Assembly: GCA_033297075.1 (NCBI GenBank)
Contig: MU858204.1
Span: 27,583-91,582 of the forward strand
Reading direction: 5' to 3'
Source: Rhypophila decipiens
Taxonomy: Eukaryota > Ascomycota > Sordariomycetes > Sordariales > Naviculisporaceae
DNA length: 64,000 nt
The number at the start of each line of letters is the position of its first letter. The stretch's first letter is position 1. The translations under genes were made by a program, and so were the position numbers. This document shows, in pieces, positions 34,858 through 47,200 of the stretch. Under the pieces are notes generated by a model. That model worked only from the letters and a program-made list of their open reading frames with translations, was not told where the DNA came from and searched no databases.

Positions 34858-36390
34858 TCACCACGGCAACGGGTTGTTCCCAACCGGTCTTACATGGACA
34901 TCTGCCACCAACTTCCTCGTCGATCGGTTCTGGTCCTCAAGTTGGTAGTACTGATTGATATTTGGCATGGGGCCAATGTTGCTCCTGCCTGTCTCTTGCG
35001 AGTCTTGGGATCCCTTGGACCCCTTGGCCCGAGTGATATTGCGGCTCGACGTATGAGAAAGCAGAGAAGTGAGGCGCGAGTACCAGCCTGACTTGACGAT
35101 GAAGGTGGCCCAGAATGCCTTGACGGCCGGAACGCAGCCGGCCGCGATGACAATGGTGGTCTCCAGGATGCTTGTAAAGAGCGTCAGTGTCTATAGTCCT
35201 TTATTGATATTCAAAGGTCTTGACAGTTACAAGGACTCCAGCAGGCTTGGACTGCTTTCCAAAACTTACCTTAGTTCCATAGCAAGCTGCACATCTGTCG
35301 TTTTGCCAGACCGGGAATCGAACTTGAACTTGGTCGACACAGCGGTGACAGCAATGGCGCTGTGCACAGAGATTATGTGTTATTGACTTCTCTCAGCAGT
35401 GAAACAGTTACCAGAGGATTTCTCGAGGTTTATTTGACTTACAGAAGACCAAACAAGAACACTACCAGTAGCCCAATCTTCTTCTGCAACGAGAGCTGTA
35501 GCTTGAGAATGGCTGGAAGTGGCAGGATAAAAATCACGACATCGGCAGCAAGTCCTATTGGAGCCAGAATCACACCCGTTAAGGAACTAGCATCGGTGCA
35601 CTTTGCCATGAAGCCAAGATAAACGGGGAGGATATCGTCTGCCGAGGGTGGCGCACAGATGACGGCGTTGTAAATATCGGCCGAAATGATGGCCAGTCCC
35701 AAGACGACAATAGTGATAATGGATGTGATCCGGACGCCACGGTAGATTCCAAAGATGCGTGCTAGGAGAACAAGGACAGGGAGTTTCGCCGTCCACATGG
35801 CGAATCCGGAGAGGAAAATTTCGGCTTCGGCATACTAGGGATCAATCAGTTCAGGTTATTCATCCATGTAGTCAACATTGGCAACGGATATCGGGATTCT
35901 GTACCTGAGCGATTCGACGAATGGCTGGACGCGGATCTGACGTTGTGAATAAAGCTGGATCGCCCTGGGCTGCAGTGGACAAGTCAGGTAAAGTGGCAAA
36001 GATAGGGAATGACGGGAATGACACACCCCGGATCAGAACAAGGAATACTGCAAAGCTAGCAGTAAGGAAAGCTGTTGCAATGACAGAAAGGTCTGGTTGA
36101 CGCGCGTAGGATTAGTATCCTAGTTTTGAAGATCGGATCTGCGGCATGGACAGTGCTCTACATAGCCCGTGCGAGCAAGGAGAGCAGAGCCTGAGCTGTA
36201 CACCTGCAACAGGCTTCAGCCATGAGAGAAATTGGCTCGTGTTCTTACAGTCGTCCAAGTGCGGTTTTCCTGTCGTGTGCAAGTTGGCCAAGAGACGCAC
36301 GGAGACTATGACAGCAGTGAAGATGGAGAGGACTATCCCGGCGGACAAGAAGCCGCTAGTATCGGGGGCCGGGGGAATGGTGGTGCTCAT
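34858..36390 (-). CDS. Pth11-like / rhodopsin-like 7-TM integral membrane protein
   Basis: Six exons on the minus strand: 36390-36249, 36092-36027, 35969-35905, 35834-35443, 35359-35270 and 35170-34858. They give 355 residues; if the small intron at 35970-36026 is retained the protein has 374. Seven hydrophobic segments are predicted, for example FLSAGIVLSIFTAVIVSVRLLA, VIATAFLTASFAVFLVLI, LSGFAMWTAKLPVLVLLARIF, ITSIITIVVLGLAIISADIY and IGLLVVFLFGLLAIAVTAV. The conserved loop LDDY after TM1, the Cys pair between TMs and the Ser/Thr-rich cytosolic tail fit the fungal rhodopsin-domain (PF20684) family. Such proteins are plasma-membrane proteins, some acting as G-protein-coupled sensors; no ligand can be inferred. 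It is divergent from the FAD oxidase at 37513, and both may share the intervening promoter region. Confidence 0.78.
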
Positions 36391-37512
36391 GATGCCGATG
36401 GTGATGCTAAGGAAAAGCAGCGGTGAAAAATAACTGAACGAATGGAATCGAATTGCATGCAGAGAGGAGAGCAAATCCCACTTTCATATTGGAAATATAG
36501 TTACCTACATATCCAAGGTCAGCAAACTAGTTCTGAAGACCTGATCAGACAACGTCAAGTTTGATGCCGGCCTGAAACGCCTGCCAACACCGGGGCCGAA
36601 CAGAGTGAACTTCGAATGCAGAGCCGGTGAAGGGCGGGCCGTGCCGTATCATCGCTCAAACCAATTCACCAAAGTTTCCGTTTATCAGATTGGCTCCTCC
36701 GGCAAATGCACTATTGCCAAAGTAGCAAGGAAAGTTAGAGGACAGGGCCGGAGTAAAGAGGGTGGGGTGAATGTATCAATTCAGCTCGAGGCTATCAACC
36801 GAAGTACCTTACCTGCCAAGAATTTACATGGCTAGAATCGCCAACTGCATATATGTGCCCCTTTGCCCGCTGCAATCTTGTCTACAGGCCTCTGTCCGAA
36901 AAATACACACACCAAGTAACAGGTACCGTACAGACCACTCGCGACTGGTCGTAAAGAAACCAACTGCATCAGTTGCGCAGAGGGGACCCGCAACGCCCCG
37001 ATCCGCCTATGGTCTGGTCCGAACAGTCACAGTTCCACACCAACCAGGAACTTACTGTACTATACCTGTAGTAATTATTCAATTAATTATCTATCCATGC
37101 CTGACAACGTAACCGGGTGCTGGGCCGTACATGTACCGTGTAATAATGTGTTTGCTAACCGTGACGAAGCCAACAGACGCATTCGCGTGCAGAAAGAAAA
37201 CCAGCTGTCAACCTGTCCCCCTCCTCCCTTTCCCGTCCCGCTCAAAGTTCCCATCAAGACACTATAAGTGATACACAATTAATATGTTGATTCCGCCCAC
37301 TGTAGCATTAGCAATTCCCACGTGGCCGTGTTACCTTGGTTCACCACCCAGAAAACACTCTTAAGAGGATTGGAAAAAAGAGAATGTTGGAAACGATGAT
37401 GATCCACTTCAGGTCAAGGTCCAGCGCCAGCCACCTCGTCGTCCGAGCCGCCGTTGCCATCATTTACCCCTTACTCCTGTCACAGAGCTTGCCTTTCATC
37501 TCACAAATCACT
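36391..37512. promoter_or_regulatory. Divergent promoter region between Pth11-like and FAD oxidase genes
   Basis: 1.1 kb between two divergently transcribed cargo genes. No coding sequence was recognised apart from a possible upstream extension of the FAD oxidase frame to an ATG at 37384. No specific operator was identified. Confidence 0.4.
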
Positions 37513-39143
37513 ATGGCAGAACCACTACCTCAGACAACAGTCAACGGTGTGGTTGAAACATTGAAGGCGGCACTCCCCATGGGGCGTATCCACCTCAGGG
37601 GATCCCCAGAGTATGAAAAGTTGAACAGCGCGTACCTGTCGGGTCTGGAGAGTGATCTCCGCCCCCTCGTCATCTTTCAACCCTCCACCGTGACCGAGAT
37701 CTCCACCTTTGTCAAAATTCTCACCCCCTTTGCGGGTGTGGTCGAGTGTGCCATCCGTGGTGCCGGTCAGCAGCCTCTTCCCGGCTGCGCCAATGTCGAC
37801 AACGGTATCACGCTGGAACTCAGCCTGCTCAACAGCATTACTCTCAAGAACCAGAACTCTGTTGTGCAGATTGGAGCCGGTGCGCGATGGGGTGTCGTCT
37901 ACCAGAAGCTTGATCCCCTCGGTAAGAGTGTGACAGGCAGTCGAAGTGCACAAGGTGGCATAGGAGGATTGGCACTAGCAGGTGAGTAAAAGATTCTCCT
38001 TTTTTGTCCCTCCCATACGACTACCTGACTTTACTTGGTCCTTGAGATGCTCATCCTTAATTCCTGCAGGTGGCCTCTCCTTCTTCTCTAGCAGCCAAGG
38101 CTTCATCTGCGACAATGTCCTCAACTATGAAGTCGTCCTCAGCTCAGGCAAGGTCGTCCAGGCCAATGCCAACGAGAACCGCGATCTCTGGGTAGCCCTC
38201 CGTGGCGGAGGCAACAACCTGGGCATCGTGACGCGATACGACTTCCGCACCTTTGACCAAGGCCTTCTGTGGGGCGGCAACGTCTTTTACTTTGCCGACA
38301 GCTTCCCGGGGCAGATCCAGGCCCTCATCACCGAGCTCAAGAAGCCCAATGCCACGGAACTGACGCACCTGATGATCAGCATCGGCTACTCGGGCGCCCT
38401 GGCCGCTGCGTTCGGTGTCCCCATCATGTGCTTGAACCAGCCCTACTACACCAAGGCTGTCGAGAACCCCCGCGTGCTCGAACCCTTTACCAACATTACC
38501 CCGCAGATCCAGGCGCTCAACTCGATGAGTTTGAAGAATGTCACGGCTGCGGCGTCGGAGCAGACCGCGGCTGGGCAGTCCCAAGTTAGGTACGTGTCAT
38601 CGTTTCAGTTCACATTCCATTGCCAACAAGAAGAGGACTAAAAATGTTGGCTTTACTAGGGCTGGATACATCAACATCCATGTCAAGGCCGACGTAGCCA
38701 CCCTCCAAGCTATCAGCGACATCTACACGGCGGCTCTCCCCCCGCTCTACAACGTTGCCGGCATCACGCTCTCCCTCACACTCCAGCCGTACCCCGTCTC
38801 GCTCCTGGCCAAAGGAGATGCCGCAGGTGGCAACGTGCTTGGCCTACATGCCTCGGACGGACCCATAGTGTCCGTCTTGCTGCTCTCGTACTGGGAGAAG
38901 AAGACGGACGACGCCGCCGTCATCGGCTTTATGGACGCGACGCTGGCCCAGATGCGGGCAGCTGCCACAGCCAAGGGCACCTTCCTCCCCTTCATCTACA
39001 TGAACTACGCCTGGAAGGGCCAGGATGTCATCAAGTCGTATGGTACGGCTAACAAGGCCAGGTTGCAGGCGGCGAGCAAGAAGTATGATCCCATTGGAAT
39101 GTTTCAAAAGGCATTCACGGGAGGGTTCAAGGTGTTTCCATAG
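37513..39143 (+). CDS. FAD-binding (PCMH-type) oxidoreductase
   Basis: Three exons, 37513-37981, 38070-38589 and 38660-39143, give 490 residues. The ATG at 37513 has a good context; the frame is open upstream, and an ATG at 37384 would add about 43 residues containing a hydrophobic stretch that could be a signal peptide, so location is uncertain. It belongs to the VAO/PCMH flavoprotein family (FAD_binding_4): LRPLVIFQPSTVTEIS, IRGAGQQPLPG, GARWGVVYQKL, GGIGGLALAGG and ALRGGGNNLGIVTRYDF are all visible. The position where many berberine-bridge-type enzymes carry the FAD-linking His (RGGGH) here reads RGAGQ, so the 8-alpha-histidyl bond should be absent. The usual C-terminal BBE motif is not obvious. 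It could oxidise an alcohol, amine or ring carbon of the cluster product. Confidence 0.83.
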
Positions 39144-40184
39144 AACTAGTCCAGGGTGATTTTTTTGCGTGTGGTTGGGGGCTTAAATACGAGAGGTGGG
39201 CAACTCAGAATGCAGCAATTTAGGGGGGGAAGTTAGAAATCCGGGGCGAAGTTAGTTGCACATGAAAATCGCCTATCCTTCAATGAGGACACTAAGCAAA
39301 GTAGTTCAATTATTGAAAATGAAATAAAGGATATGGAGTATCTGTGCTTGTCTAGGTAGCTCCCTACCCAGGTATTTTGTGTGGAATGGTTTCCCCTGAT
39401 ATTGGCTTCAAGTACTGTCACGGTCTTTTCTACCGCTGATCATCTTTGCCACTGATAACAGCAATAGTTAGCCATATTTGCAAGCTTCAAGATGCGCGGC
39501 ATCAAACCTTTCTGATTTAAGCGAGTGATCAAACGAGGGACGTAAACGGACTTGTCGAAATTGTCATTAACACATCAATCAGTACAGGGCGTGTGAGTTC
39601 GGTGCCAGACCTGTGCTTGAGCTTCAAGAGATATTGCAAGTACTCAATAACAATAAATGCAAGACCCCCTGCATAAGTAGCCAACTGACAAGGCGCCGTA
39701 CACCTGCACAAATATCTTGGTTGCATTGGGGTTCCTCCATTCGCATCCATCTGACCCCCCAACACATGTTGGCTGTTGGCTGGTTTCCCGTCCCTCACTC
39801 CAAATGGGGAGGTGGTAATCAAATACTTTACTTGTGCCATACAGATGCCATGTGGGCTTTGTCCAAATCCATGTACATGTACATACATCACTTTCACGCC
39901 TAGGAAGGAAAATGCTGACTGAGCTGCTCGAAATGTACCAGTATGAGAACTTCGATATATAATTACGTAGTAACCCATCGCAAAGCGGCCTAGATGTGAT
40001 CCAGGTGCAGACGATAGCTACTATCCACCAGGTTGAAATACATAGATAAGTAGGTAGGCAGTCCAAACTGAAGTTACTGAACACACCTATTGCGAGCGGG
40101 TGACCATCCATCTGTAAGTCAACCAGTTTCCCGCCTTCATTTCTGTTCCACAGCTCACTTTTGTAGAGAGACGGTCGTCCAGCC
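39144..40184. other. Intergenic, no gene recognised
   Basis: 1 kb between two plus-strand FAD enzymes; no recognisable coding sequence. The final part is the promoter of the gene at 40185. Confidence 0.45.
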
Positions 40185-41738
40185 ATGTTACTTTCTTCGA
40201 TGTCCCTCTTTATTGTGGCGGCTGGCTGCTCGGTCCAAACGGTTACAGCTGCGGCAGGACCAGGAGGATCGTCCTATCGCTACGCATCCATCATTGACAA
40301 CTACAAGGGCCAATACGACCAGGTACTGCAAAGAGACGTCTGCGTTATAGGCGGAGGAGCGAGCGGTGTGCACGCTGCCGTCTCATTGAAAGACCTGGGC
40401 AAGACGGTAGTCGTGGTTGAACGCAGCTACCGTCTTGGAGGCAATACCCTCACCTACCTGGACCCGGGCACGGGCATCCCCATCGACGTCGGGGTCGTGG
40501 TCTTCCAACCACTCCCGGTCGTCCGCCGCTTCTTTGCCAAATTTAAGGTGCCAATGGCTAATACTTCCACTTTGACACCCAACGCCCCTGGGCAACCCGC
40601 CGACCTCTCAGTTCCAGCTCCACTGTACCAAACCACCCAAGTCTTTAGAGACCTACGGCATGGAACTCCAGTCAACCTCACGCCGCAGGAGGGTGCCGCC
40701 GTTCAGAAGGCAGTGGCAGGTTTGGCGGCTATCATGGCCAAATACGCCTACATCCTAGAGGGCTTCCAGGCCCTCCCGGATCCGGTGCCCGAGGACCTGA
40801 TCATGCCCTTCGGCGACTTCATGACCAAGTACGACCTCACTGCCGCCATCCCCATCGTCTTCCAGGTGGCCCAGGGTCTGGGTAGTCTGCTCCACCTTCC
40901 CACCATCTACGTGATCAAGTACTTCAACCTCGGTGACATCAACGCCTTCGCCAATGGCTATCTCACCCAGGCCCAGGGCAACAACTCGCTGTTGTACACC
41001 CGAGCGGCAGAATACTTAGGAGACTCCAACATACTGTACGAGTCCACCGTCATCCAGGCAAACCGACCAAAACGAGGCGGCCAAAAACAACCATCAGAAC
41101 TCCTCGTCTCCACATCAGATGGCGGCGTCAGTCTCCTCACCTGTGGCCAAATTCTCCTGACCATCCCACCCACGCTCGCCAACCTCGCAGGCTGGGACCT
41201 CACACCCGAGGAGCACGCCGTCTTTTCCCAATTCACCGCCTCAACCGGCTATTGGACCGGTCTCATCAGAGGCCTTGGCAAGGGTCTCAACCAAACAGTA
41301 GCCTACCAGAACGCCGCCCCCAGCAGCTCATTCCACCTCCCCGTGCTGGGACCGGCCTTGTACAACGTCGCCGCCGTGGGCGTGCTCGATGACGTCTGGT
41401 GGATCAAGGTAGGCGCCGACACGGCGACTCTGCCGGATGAGCAGATCAAGATGCGGGCTATACGCGAGGTCCAAAAGCTGCAGAACGCGAGCGGAGGGCG
41501 GGTGTCGGTGACGGAGCCAGAGTGGTTGATCTTTGACTCGCACGCGCCGTTCATGATGCAAGTCCGGCCGGAGGTTATCAGAAGGGGTTTTTACAAGAAG
41601 TTGATGAGGTTGCAGGGCGGGCTGGGCGGGAGCATGTTTTATAGCGGGGCGGCGTTTCATACGCATTACAGCGGGTATTTGTGGAGGTATAATGAGGATG
41701 TGGTGATCCCCTTGATGGTGAGAAAGACGGGGAACTGA
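40185..41738 (+). CDS. Secreted FAD-dependent amine oxidase-like flavoprotein
   Basis: Predicted 517-residue intronless protein with a signal peptide (LLSSMSLFIVAAGCSVQTVTA). Residues 51-80 form a dinucleotide-binding beta-alpha-beta unit, VCVIGGGASG with the acidic ribose ligand Glu79, followed by RLGGNTLTY, the second FAD motif typical of NAD(P)-binding Rossmann-like/amine-oxidase flavoproteins. The rest matches the general length of the group. No covalent-FAD Cys context is evident at the C-terminus. Several N-x-S/T sites are consistent with secretion. Beside another FAD oxidase and P450s, it probably belongs to the same pathway; the substrate is unknown. Confidence 0.8.
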   Translation: MLLSSMSLFIVAAGCSVQTVTAAAGPGGSSYRYASIIDNYKGQYDQVLQRDVCVIGGGASGVHAAVSLKDLGKTVVVVERSYRLGGNTLTYLDPGTGIPIDVGVVVFQPLPVVRRFFAKFKVPMANTSTLTPNAPGQPADLSVPAPLYQTTQVFRDLRHGTPVNLTPQEGAAVQKAVAGLAAIMAKYAYILEGFQALPDPVPEDLIMPFGDFMTKYDLTAAIPIVFQVAQGLGSLLHLPTIYVIKYFNLGDINAFANGYLTQAQGNNSLLYTRAAEYLGDSNILYESTVIQANRPKRGGQKQPSELLVSTSDGGVSLLTCGQILLTIPPTLANLAGWDLTPEEHAVFSQFTASTGYWTGLIRGLGKGLNQTVAYQNAAPSSSFHLPVLGPALYNVAAVGVLDDVWWIKVGADTATLPDEQIKMRAIREVQKLQNASGGRVSVTEPEWLIFDSHAPFMMQVRPEVIRRGFYKKLMRLQGGLGGSMFYSGAAFHTHYSGYLWRYNEDVVIPLMVRKTGN

Positions 41739-42360
41739 ACTTTCATGTAGGTGGCATAAGAGGGTAGGAAATAAAGTTGGGGGCTGGGGTAGTTTTCAAT
41801 CCTTAGGTGTTGCTCATTCCTCGGTTTCATAGGATAACGTGGCATGGTAAGGGATGAAGTTCGAGATATTCATTATCACGGCGGGGGTTTTGTTTGTATC
41901 CTGGTTTTCGATGAATGGAGTAAATGAATGGAGTAGAACGAAGTATTCGCCGGTGCCTTGAGGAACGAAAGGTTCTTATGGGCCGCCCTCGGTAACCCCA
42001 CCCGCCCCACATTGCCTTGAGGAACGAATGCCTTGAGGAACGAAAGGCTCTTAGAGGACGCGCAAAAAAGCCTTACCCCTCAAAACAGTCCCACATTTAG
42101 TCCTGCAAAAATTGGAATTTATTTCGCCCGGAGGCACTAAGCCTAAAGGGCCTATATACGCTAACTACATTCGGTTCATATGCTTCAGCCTTTATCTCGT
42201 CAAAGCCCTCTACCTTTTCCGTTACACCGCCCAACACCTCTTGTCATGATTATTAGCAGAACAACTTGGAGAATATATCCCCAAGTGTTCAGCATCCTAT
42301 CTTCAGCAGCTGAAGCAGGATCTGCTGATTGAGGCTGCGCGGATCTTGGCCGAGATCCTT
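41739..42360. other. Intergenic with short direct repeats
   Basis: The 14-base word CCTTGAGGAACGAA occurs at about 41957, 42014 and 42031, the last two directly adjacent. No gene recognised; part may be the 3' UTR of the LINE fragment that follows. Confidence 0.45.
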
Positions 42361-42790
42361 TTACTGCGATGGGTCCATTCTCTCCCCGTTCCAATCCAAC
42401 CTCCCTGTTGACATGGCATACTTGATCACTGCCCGAACTGCCTTCATGTCTGGTAACCAATCCTTGGGGTCTGATGGCGCTTTTCCTCCTACAAAGAAAG
42501 AGAGACTTCCCCGTCTCGTTGTTGTGCATTGCAGCATGCCTTCACGTAGAGCCGTCCATTTTATGCATCGTAGTAGAAAGTGATCGATTGTTTCCCTCGC
42601 GTGACCACACTCGCATAGTTTGGATTCAGCGGCTCCGATTTTATTAAGGAACCCGTTCAGTCTTGCCATTCCCGTCCGCAGTTGAGCTAGTACGCACGCT
42701 TCTTTCCGTTTCACTTTGTTGTTCGGTCACGTACCGGAGGGAGGCAAACCCGATCCCGGGTCACCTGACTTGGCAAAGTTACCCTGCAGC
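42361..42790 (-). mobile_element. LINE (Tad1-like) ORF2 3' end fragment
   Basis: The minus-strand frame ending at 42361 reads LAQLRTGMARLNGFL, then LCECGHARETIDHFLLRC. This is the Cys-rich CxCG...ET.xHFLLxC module found at the end of ORF2 in fungal non-LTR retrotransposons, after the RNase H region. Only the last roughly 140 codons remain and the upstream part is broken. It is therefore a truncated, dead copy. Confidence 0.7.
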
Positions 42791-42879
42791 TTTGCTGACT
42801 AATTTGGATCGTGGCAGTTGGAGTGGCTTGCTTGGTGGCACAACACACCAGAAGACGTTCGTCTTTTTCGCATCGACAG

Positions 42880-43560
42880 CACGCAATCCGCAATGACAGA
42901 CTAACCGCAATCAAAGATCATCAAGGAGAATCCCATCGGGAACCGCCTTGATGCCTTCCAAGCTTTGTCTCATTCGACCTGCAAAGGCGGGCACCTATCC
43001 CACACTCCTGACGTGCTCCAGCAACTAACCCTCTGACCATCGCGCAGACCTCCAGAATCCCACCATTAACCTTCTTTTAGCATTACAAAGCCTTCGGGCC
43101 TCTCGTCTGCTCCGTTCCAGCGGCAGCGGCAAGAACCTCTTGAACTCCGACGACTTCGACCTCGACCGTATCAAACCTCTCCTAAATGCGGCTCTCGCCG
43201 ACCATCTAGACGATTCCCTTATCTGGAGCCGAGTCTGCAACGCCGTTATCGAATCGACCCCCAATCCCCAACCGATCGCATCATGACTTCAACAAACCCC
43301 ATGGTTGCGCGTAACACGAGCAGCTTCGCAAATTCTTCTGAACATCGCAAGCATGTGGACGGTGTGCTGAAAGAAGAGCTCGGCCCTATGTATGTTGGGC
43401 TCCGCAACTTCCACGAGGCATTTTTCGGAGGCGTTGCAGGTTTCGAGACTGCGTCTAAGGCAGTTCTGAAAAAGTGCATGGAAGGCAACAACCCACAATT
43501 TCGTATAGAAGAAGGGTAGAGAGGTGGCCGGAAGATGCGAACTAGGATCGTGTCTTCGGC
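42880..43560 (+). pseudogene. FunK1 fungal-type protein kinase, N-terminal fragment
   Basis: Pieces of the N-terminal region of fungal-type (FunK1, PF17667) kinases lie in three frames of the plus strand: RLTAIKDHQG, RLDAFQALSHSTCKGGHLSH followed by TPDVLQQLTL, IKPLLNAALADHLDDSLIW, then SSFANSSEHRKHVDGVLKEE with GPMYVGLRNFHE, and WPEDAN before an in-frame TAG. Frame changes and stops separate the pieces, and the kinase domain itself is absent. It ends at a C/A homopolymer tract. A decayed, truncated gene. Confidence 0.65.
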
Positions 43561-44224
43561 TCCCCCCCCCCCCCTCCCCCACCCCCCCAACAAAAAAAAA
43601 ACATTATGCCAAGCACTTGTCGATTGAAAAGTGGACGGAGCCACGGTACTCCCATGGCACATTCCCGTCTTCGCCTCGTATTTGGAGTGATTGGTGGAGC
43701 AGATTCAATTGGCCGGCTCCCTACACCTAGAGACCTAGTAGTGTTGTTGCTGGGTTTGCTGTTACGGATGTGGGACTAGGTGATGAACGGTTGGTATGTA
43801 CGGCGAAAGCAGGACATGAGTAATTCGAACAAGAGTGAAGTTTGGGTCCTTGTTCAAGAAAAAGGATAAGCTCCTGTTGGGTATTAGCTCTCCTCTCCAA
43901 AATCTCCCTGTGGCCCTTCATATCACCGTTCTCCTTCAAGTCAGTGATCCTGCCTCGGCCAGCCTGGGATTTCTCGAACAACTTCTCTGCCTCCTGTATG
44001 TTCGCGGAATGGCTCTCTAGGAAGGTGCAGAGTCCTTATAGCGGCCTAGTATTCGCGACCCGACAGGCCTCGGAGAATCTGGACACGGTCATGCTGTTAG
44101 GCATGCTCTCGATGTAAGGGCATAAGACGCTCATTTGTCACCTAGTCATTCTGGCACTTTATGAAGTATCTATATTTTTCGTACTAAGTACTCACAAATA
44201 AATCCACCGCTTACCCCGCTGCCT
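43561..44224. other. Non-coding, with C and A homopolymer tracts
   Basis: Bases 43561-43605 form a nearly pure C tract followed by an A tract. The rest shows no gene. It lies downstream of the recombinase pseudogene. Confidence 0.5.
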
Positions 44225-47200
44225 CTAACCTCTTCTCCTCTTTCGTTTTGTCTTTTTCTTTGGCCTATATTGCCGGACCAGCTCACGACCCAAATACTTC
44301 TCATGAAGCCACTGGTCTTTCCACTTCCCGCCTTTCCAGCGCACCCGATCCCGCATTCCGTCTGAATCCCGGCGGGTATCCAGGACCTGTACTCCGTGGT
44401 TGAGCCCCCGGTGTGTCTTATTAAGAGCTTTAATAAGCGCTCGGTCTTCAATGGTTTCTCGCGGCTCCCAACTGCAGGTCCCATCAAGCCATTTTACATA
44501 GAAATGGTCTTGTCTCCATCGGTCGAGCAAAACTTCAACGGAATACAAGTTGTCAGCCAGGGGATTTTCCTGATGTGCTGCTCCCTTGTCGCCTTCGGGG
44601 CATTTCGGCACCTTTATAGTAATCTGTGTTGTCCTCGACAGTGACTCCATCCTCATGTCTTGTGGCTGGGCGGCTGTGGATTGAACTACTGGGTATAAAC
44701 CTTCCACCGACAGGCCATCCATCTGCCCCAAGAACGCCCCGTAATTTTCGAGGCTGAGGTCAATAGAGTTTTCCGGGACGAGAGAGGGGCGCGAGAAATT
44801 CTGCGCGCCTGGATCTGCCGGTGCTTTGGGAAGGAGTGGCCTGTCACATACGAGGATTCCTCCCGCCGGCATAGCATAATCGGAGTTTTCCAGGTGGGGC
44901 GGCGGATCAGATCCGGCCCTGTCATGGTTTTCCGCTGTCCTCCATAACGAATCACCACAGGCGGAAGATAATGTCAAATCTGTGCAGCAGTCCATGGCGT
45001 CTCCAGCCCACCCACATGACGCGAGGTCGGTCAGCTAGCCAGGGAGAAGACCATGAACCAGGCTCTGTCTCACCATCGATAGAAGTAAATCCAGTCAATG
45101 GGGTCGATTCGGAGGCTGCCGATGGGTGTTCCCGAGGCTCGGAGTCCTCATCTAATACCGAAGAGAACGGCGTGCTAGCTCTGGAAGAGCCGATAACTCC
45201 TGCAGTTTGGCTCTAGAGAGTGGACCAGATGTATTCTTGTGTCGCAGCAACTTCTGTCGGATCGAGGTCCCCGGGTACCAGATTTCTGAACTTTCCGTTC
45301 GTACTGCCAACGTTCTTAGGAAGTGGCTTCGTTCCGGCTTTCCGAGGCGGGTAGCTATGGGCATCCTGGAGGTGCCACCAGCATTCCTGCGCCGTATCGT
45401 AAGTTAGGGAGCACACCAGGTGGGGACATGGAATGGCGTCCTGTCGCTTCTGCTCGTGGACGTATTCCGTAAAGCAGCTGTTGACGTGCTGTTCCTAGCT
45501 GGCCTTCTTCTGATACCCGCGCAGTCGAACAGCTGCCGGTAGGCTGTCCTTGCCGTAACAGGTCGCATACCGTCCGTCATAAGCGGTGGCATGCCGGAAA
45601 TCACAAAATCGTACCGCAGTGCATCTCCCAGGCGGTCGCAGACGTAACCCAGTGGCCACACAAAAAACAAAACTCTGCAAACCCGTGTTGTTTCTATGGT
45701 AGGCCATGGAACATGTGAATATGTGGCTCCACCTTTTGCCAGGCTCCTTTCTGTGAAATGTTAGTATGTGACAGCATAGGCTCTTGCGCTCCACTTACTC
45801 CTCTACATGCTCTGTACAACCTGGGGTCGGGCACAAACCTGTACCCTGCCGAGGTTGGAGAGACTGTTGGTACGCAACATTGGAGGGCTCTCTGATGAGG
45901 CTTATTAGGTGATTGATAGCCTGGATGCCTTCTGCACTCCGCAGCGGCGCATTGAGGAAAAGCAGATCGGCAAGCGAGCTACGATGCGGCATCATGTGGC
46001 GGAGACGGCCGAAACGAGTTCGATGTTGATCGGTATGGAACGACTTCGTACTATCCGAAGGGTGGATCCGTTCCTGGGTCTTTTGGATATTCAACAGTTC
46101 TTGGCGCACTAGTTTTCGCTTCCTTTCGTACAGCTCGGCTCGCTGGGATTTTAGCTCGCTAATGACCGCTGGGACAATGCTGCGTTGATCTGTCTTATGA
46201 TGCCATCGATAGCGCTGACAATCTCAATGTATTCGGGCCGCTCTTGTGGCTCGTCTTGTTGTTGTGCCGGCAGCGACAGGAACAGTTCCGGATTCCGCCG
46301 TACAGTGGCTGATCGGAAATCTTCAGCCATGTCTCTCCTCAGCTGAGTTCCGAGAAAGCTTGCTTGGCCGTCAATGCCGCATATGGAACTCAGGTAGTCT
46401 CTCGTGCGGGTTATTTGGTTCGTGTGCGCAGCAAACTTCAGGAGCTCGTCGTTCGAAAAGCCGTTTTCTGTAGCTAAATGTTAGCTAGCTGCAACCTTGA
46501 GAAAGGAGAAGCGTACCAGTCGCTTTGAGAATGGCATTGCGGCGGCCGCTGTGGACTTCTATAGCCTCTCGCAGCCTGGCGCGTTCCGATAGACTGGCGA
46601 GCTGGGAATTGAATGAGGAGCCCGTCTGTATTTTGTCCCAGACTGGACCGTCTGCCGAGACCTCCGGGAAAACTGGGTAGTCCAGCACCGTGTCCTCCCA
46701 TTCAAACTCCCACTGGCGTCCGTCCTCGGGCGGTGTGGCCGCTAAAACCTGCTCGAGAGTCTTATATCACTTGAGAGCGCCGGCAGCCAAGAGCACCGCG
46801 AGTGTGAATACCATCGGCTGAACAACGAGAAGCTGGTCGGGCACCTCCTCGTACAAGATGTGGGTTGGCCTGTCCATTCGTCGTCGTTAGTAGCCCACTG
46901 ACCGATACTGTAGAGACAAATTACCTCTGTGCCGGCTTGTCGTGTAGTCCCTTTGCGAATTCCCTCTTCAGACTGTAACGCAGTTCCGGCTGGCCGTCTT
47001 TCCATGTGACGAGTAGCACAGTATCCTGCCGCCCCGGAGTCAGCGGGGTCATCATGAATGCTTCGTATCCGTGCTTACTCTATAACGTAGCCCATTGCCG
47101 GTTCCTCTTCGAGTCGAGCCCTCGCTAATCTCGCCAAGCCTCGTGGGGGTATAGACGTGGCACTTCGGCTTGGCGCTGATGAAAACTCGATACGCCTCGT

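Noticed and set aside
47075..47090. Frameshift in the recombinase near 47,080
   Set aside because: A GTAAGC...GGCAG intron of about 53 bases removes the apparent frameshift and joins GLRYR to DTVLLVTW, the expected order.
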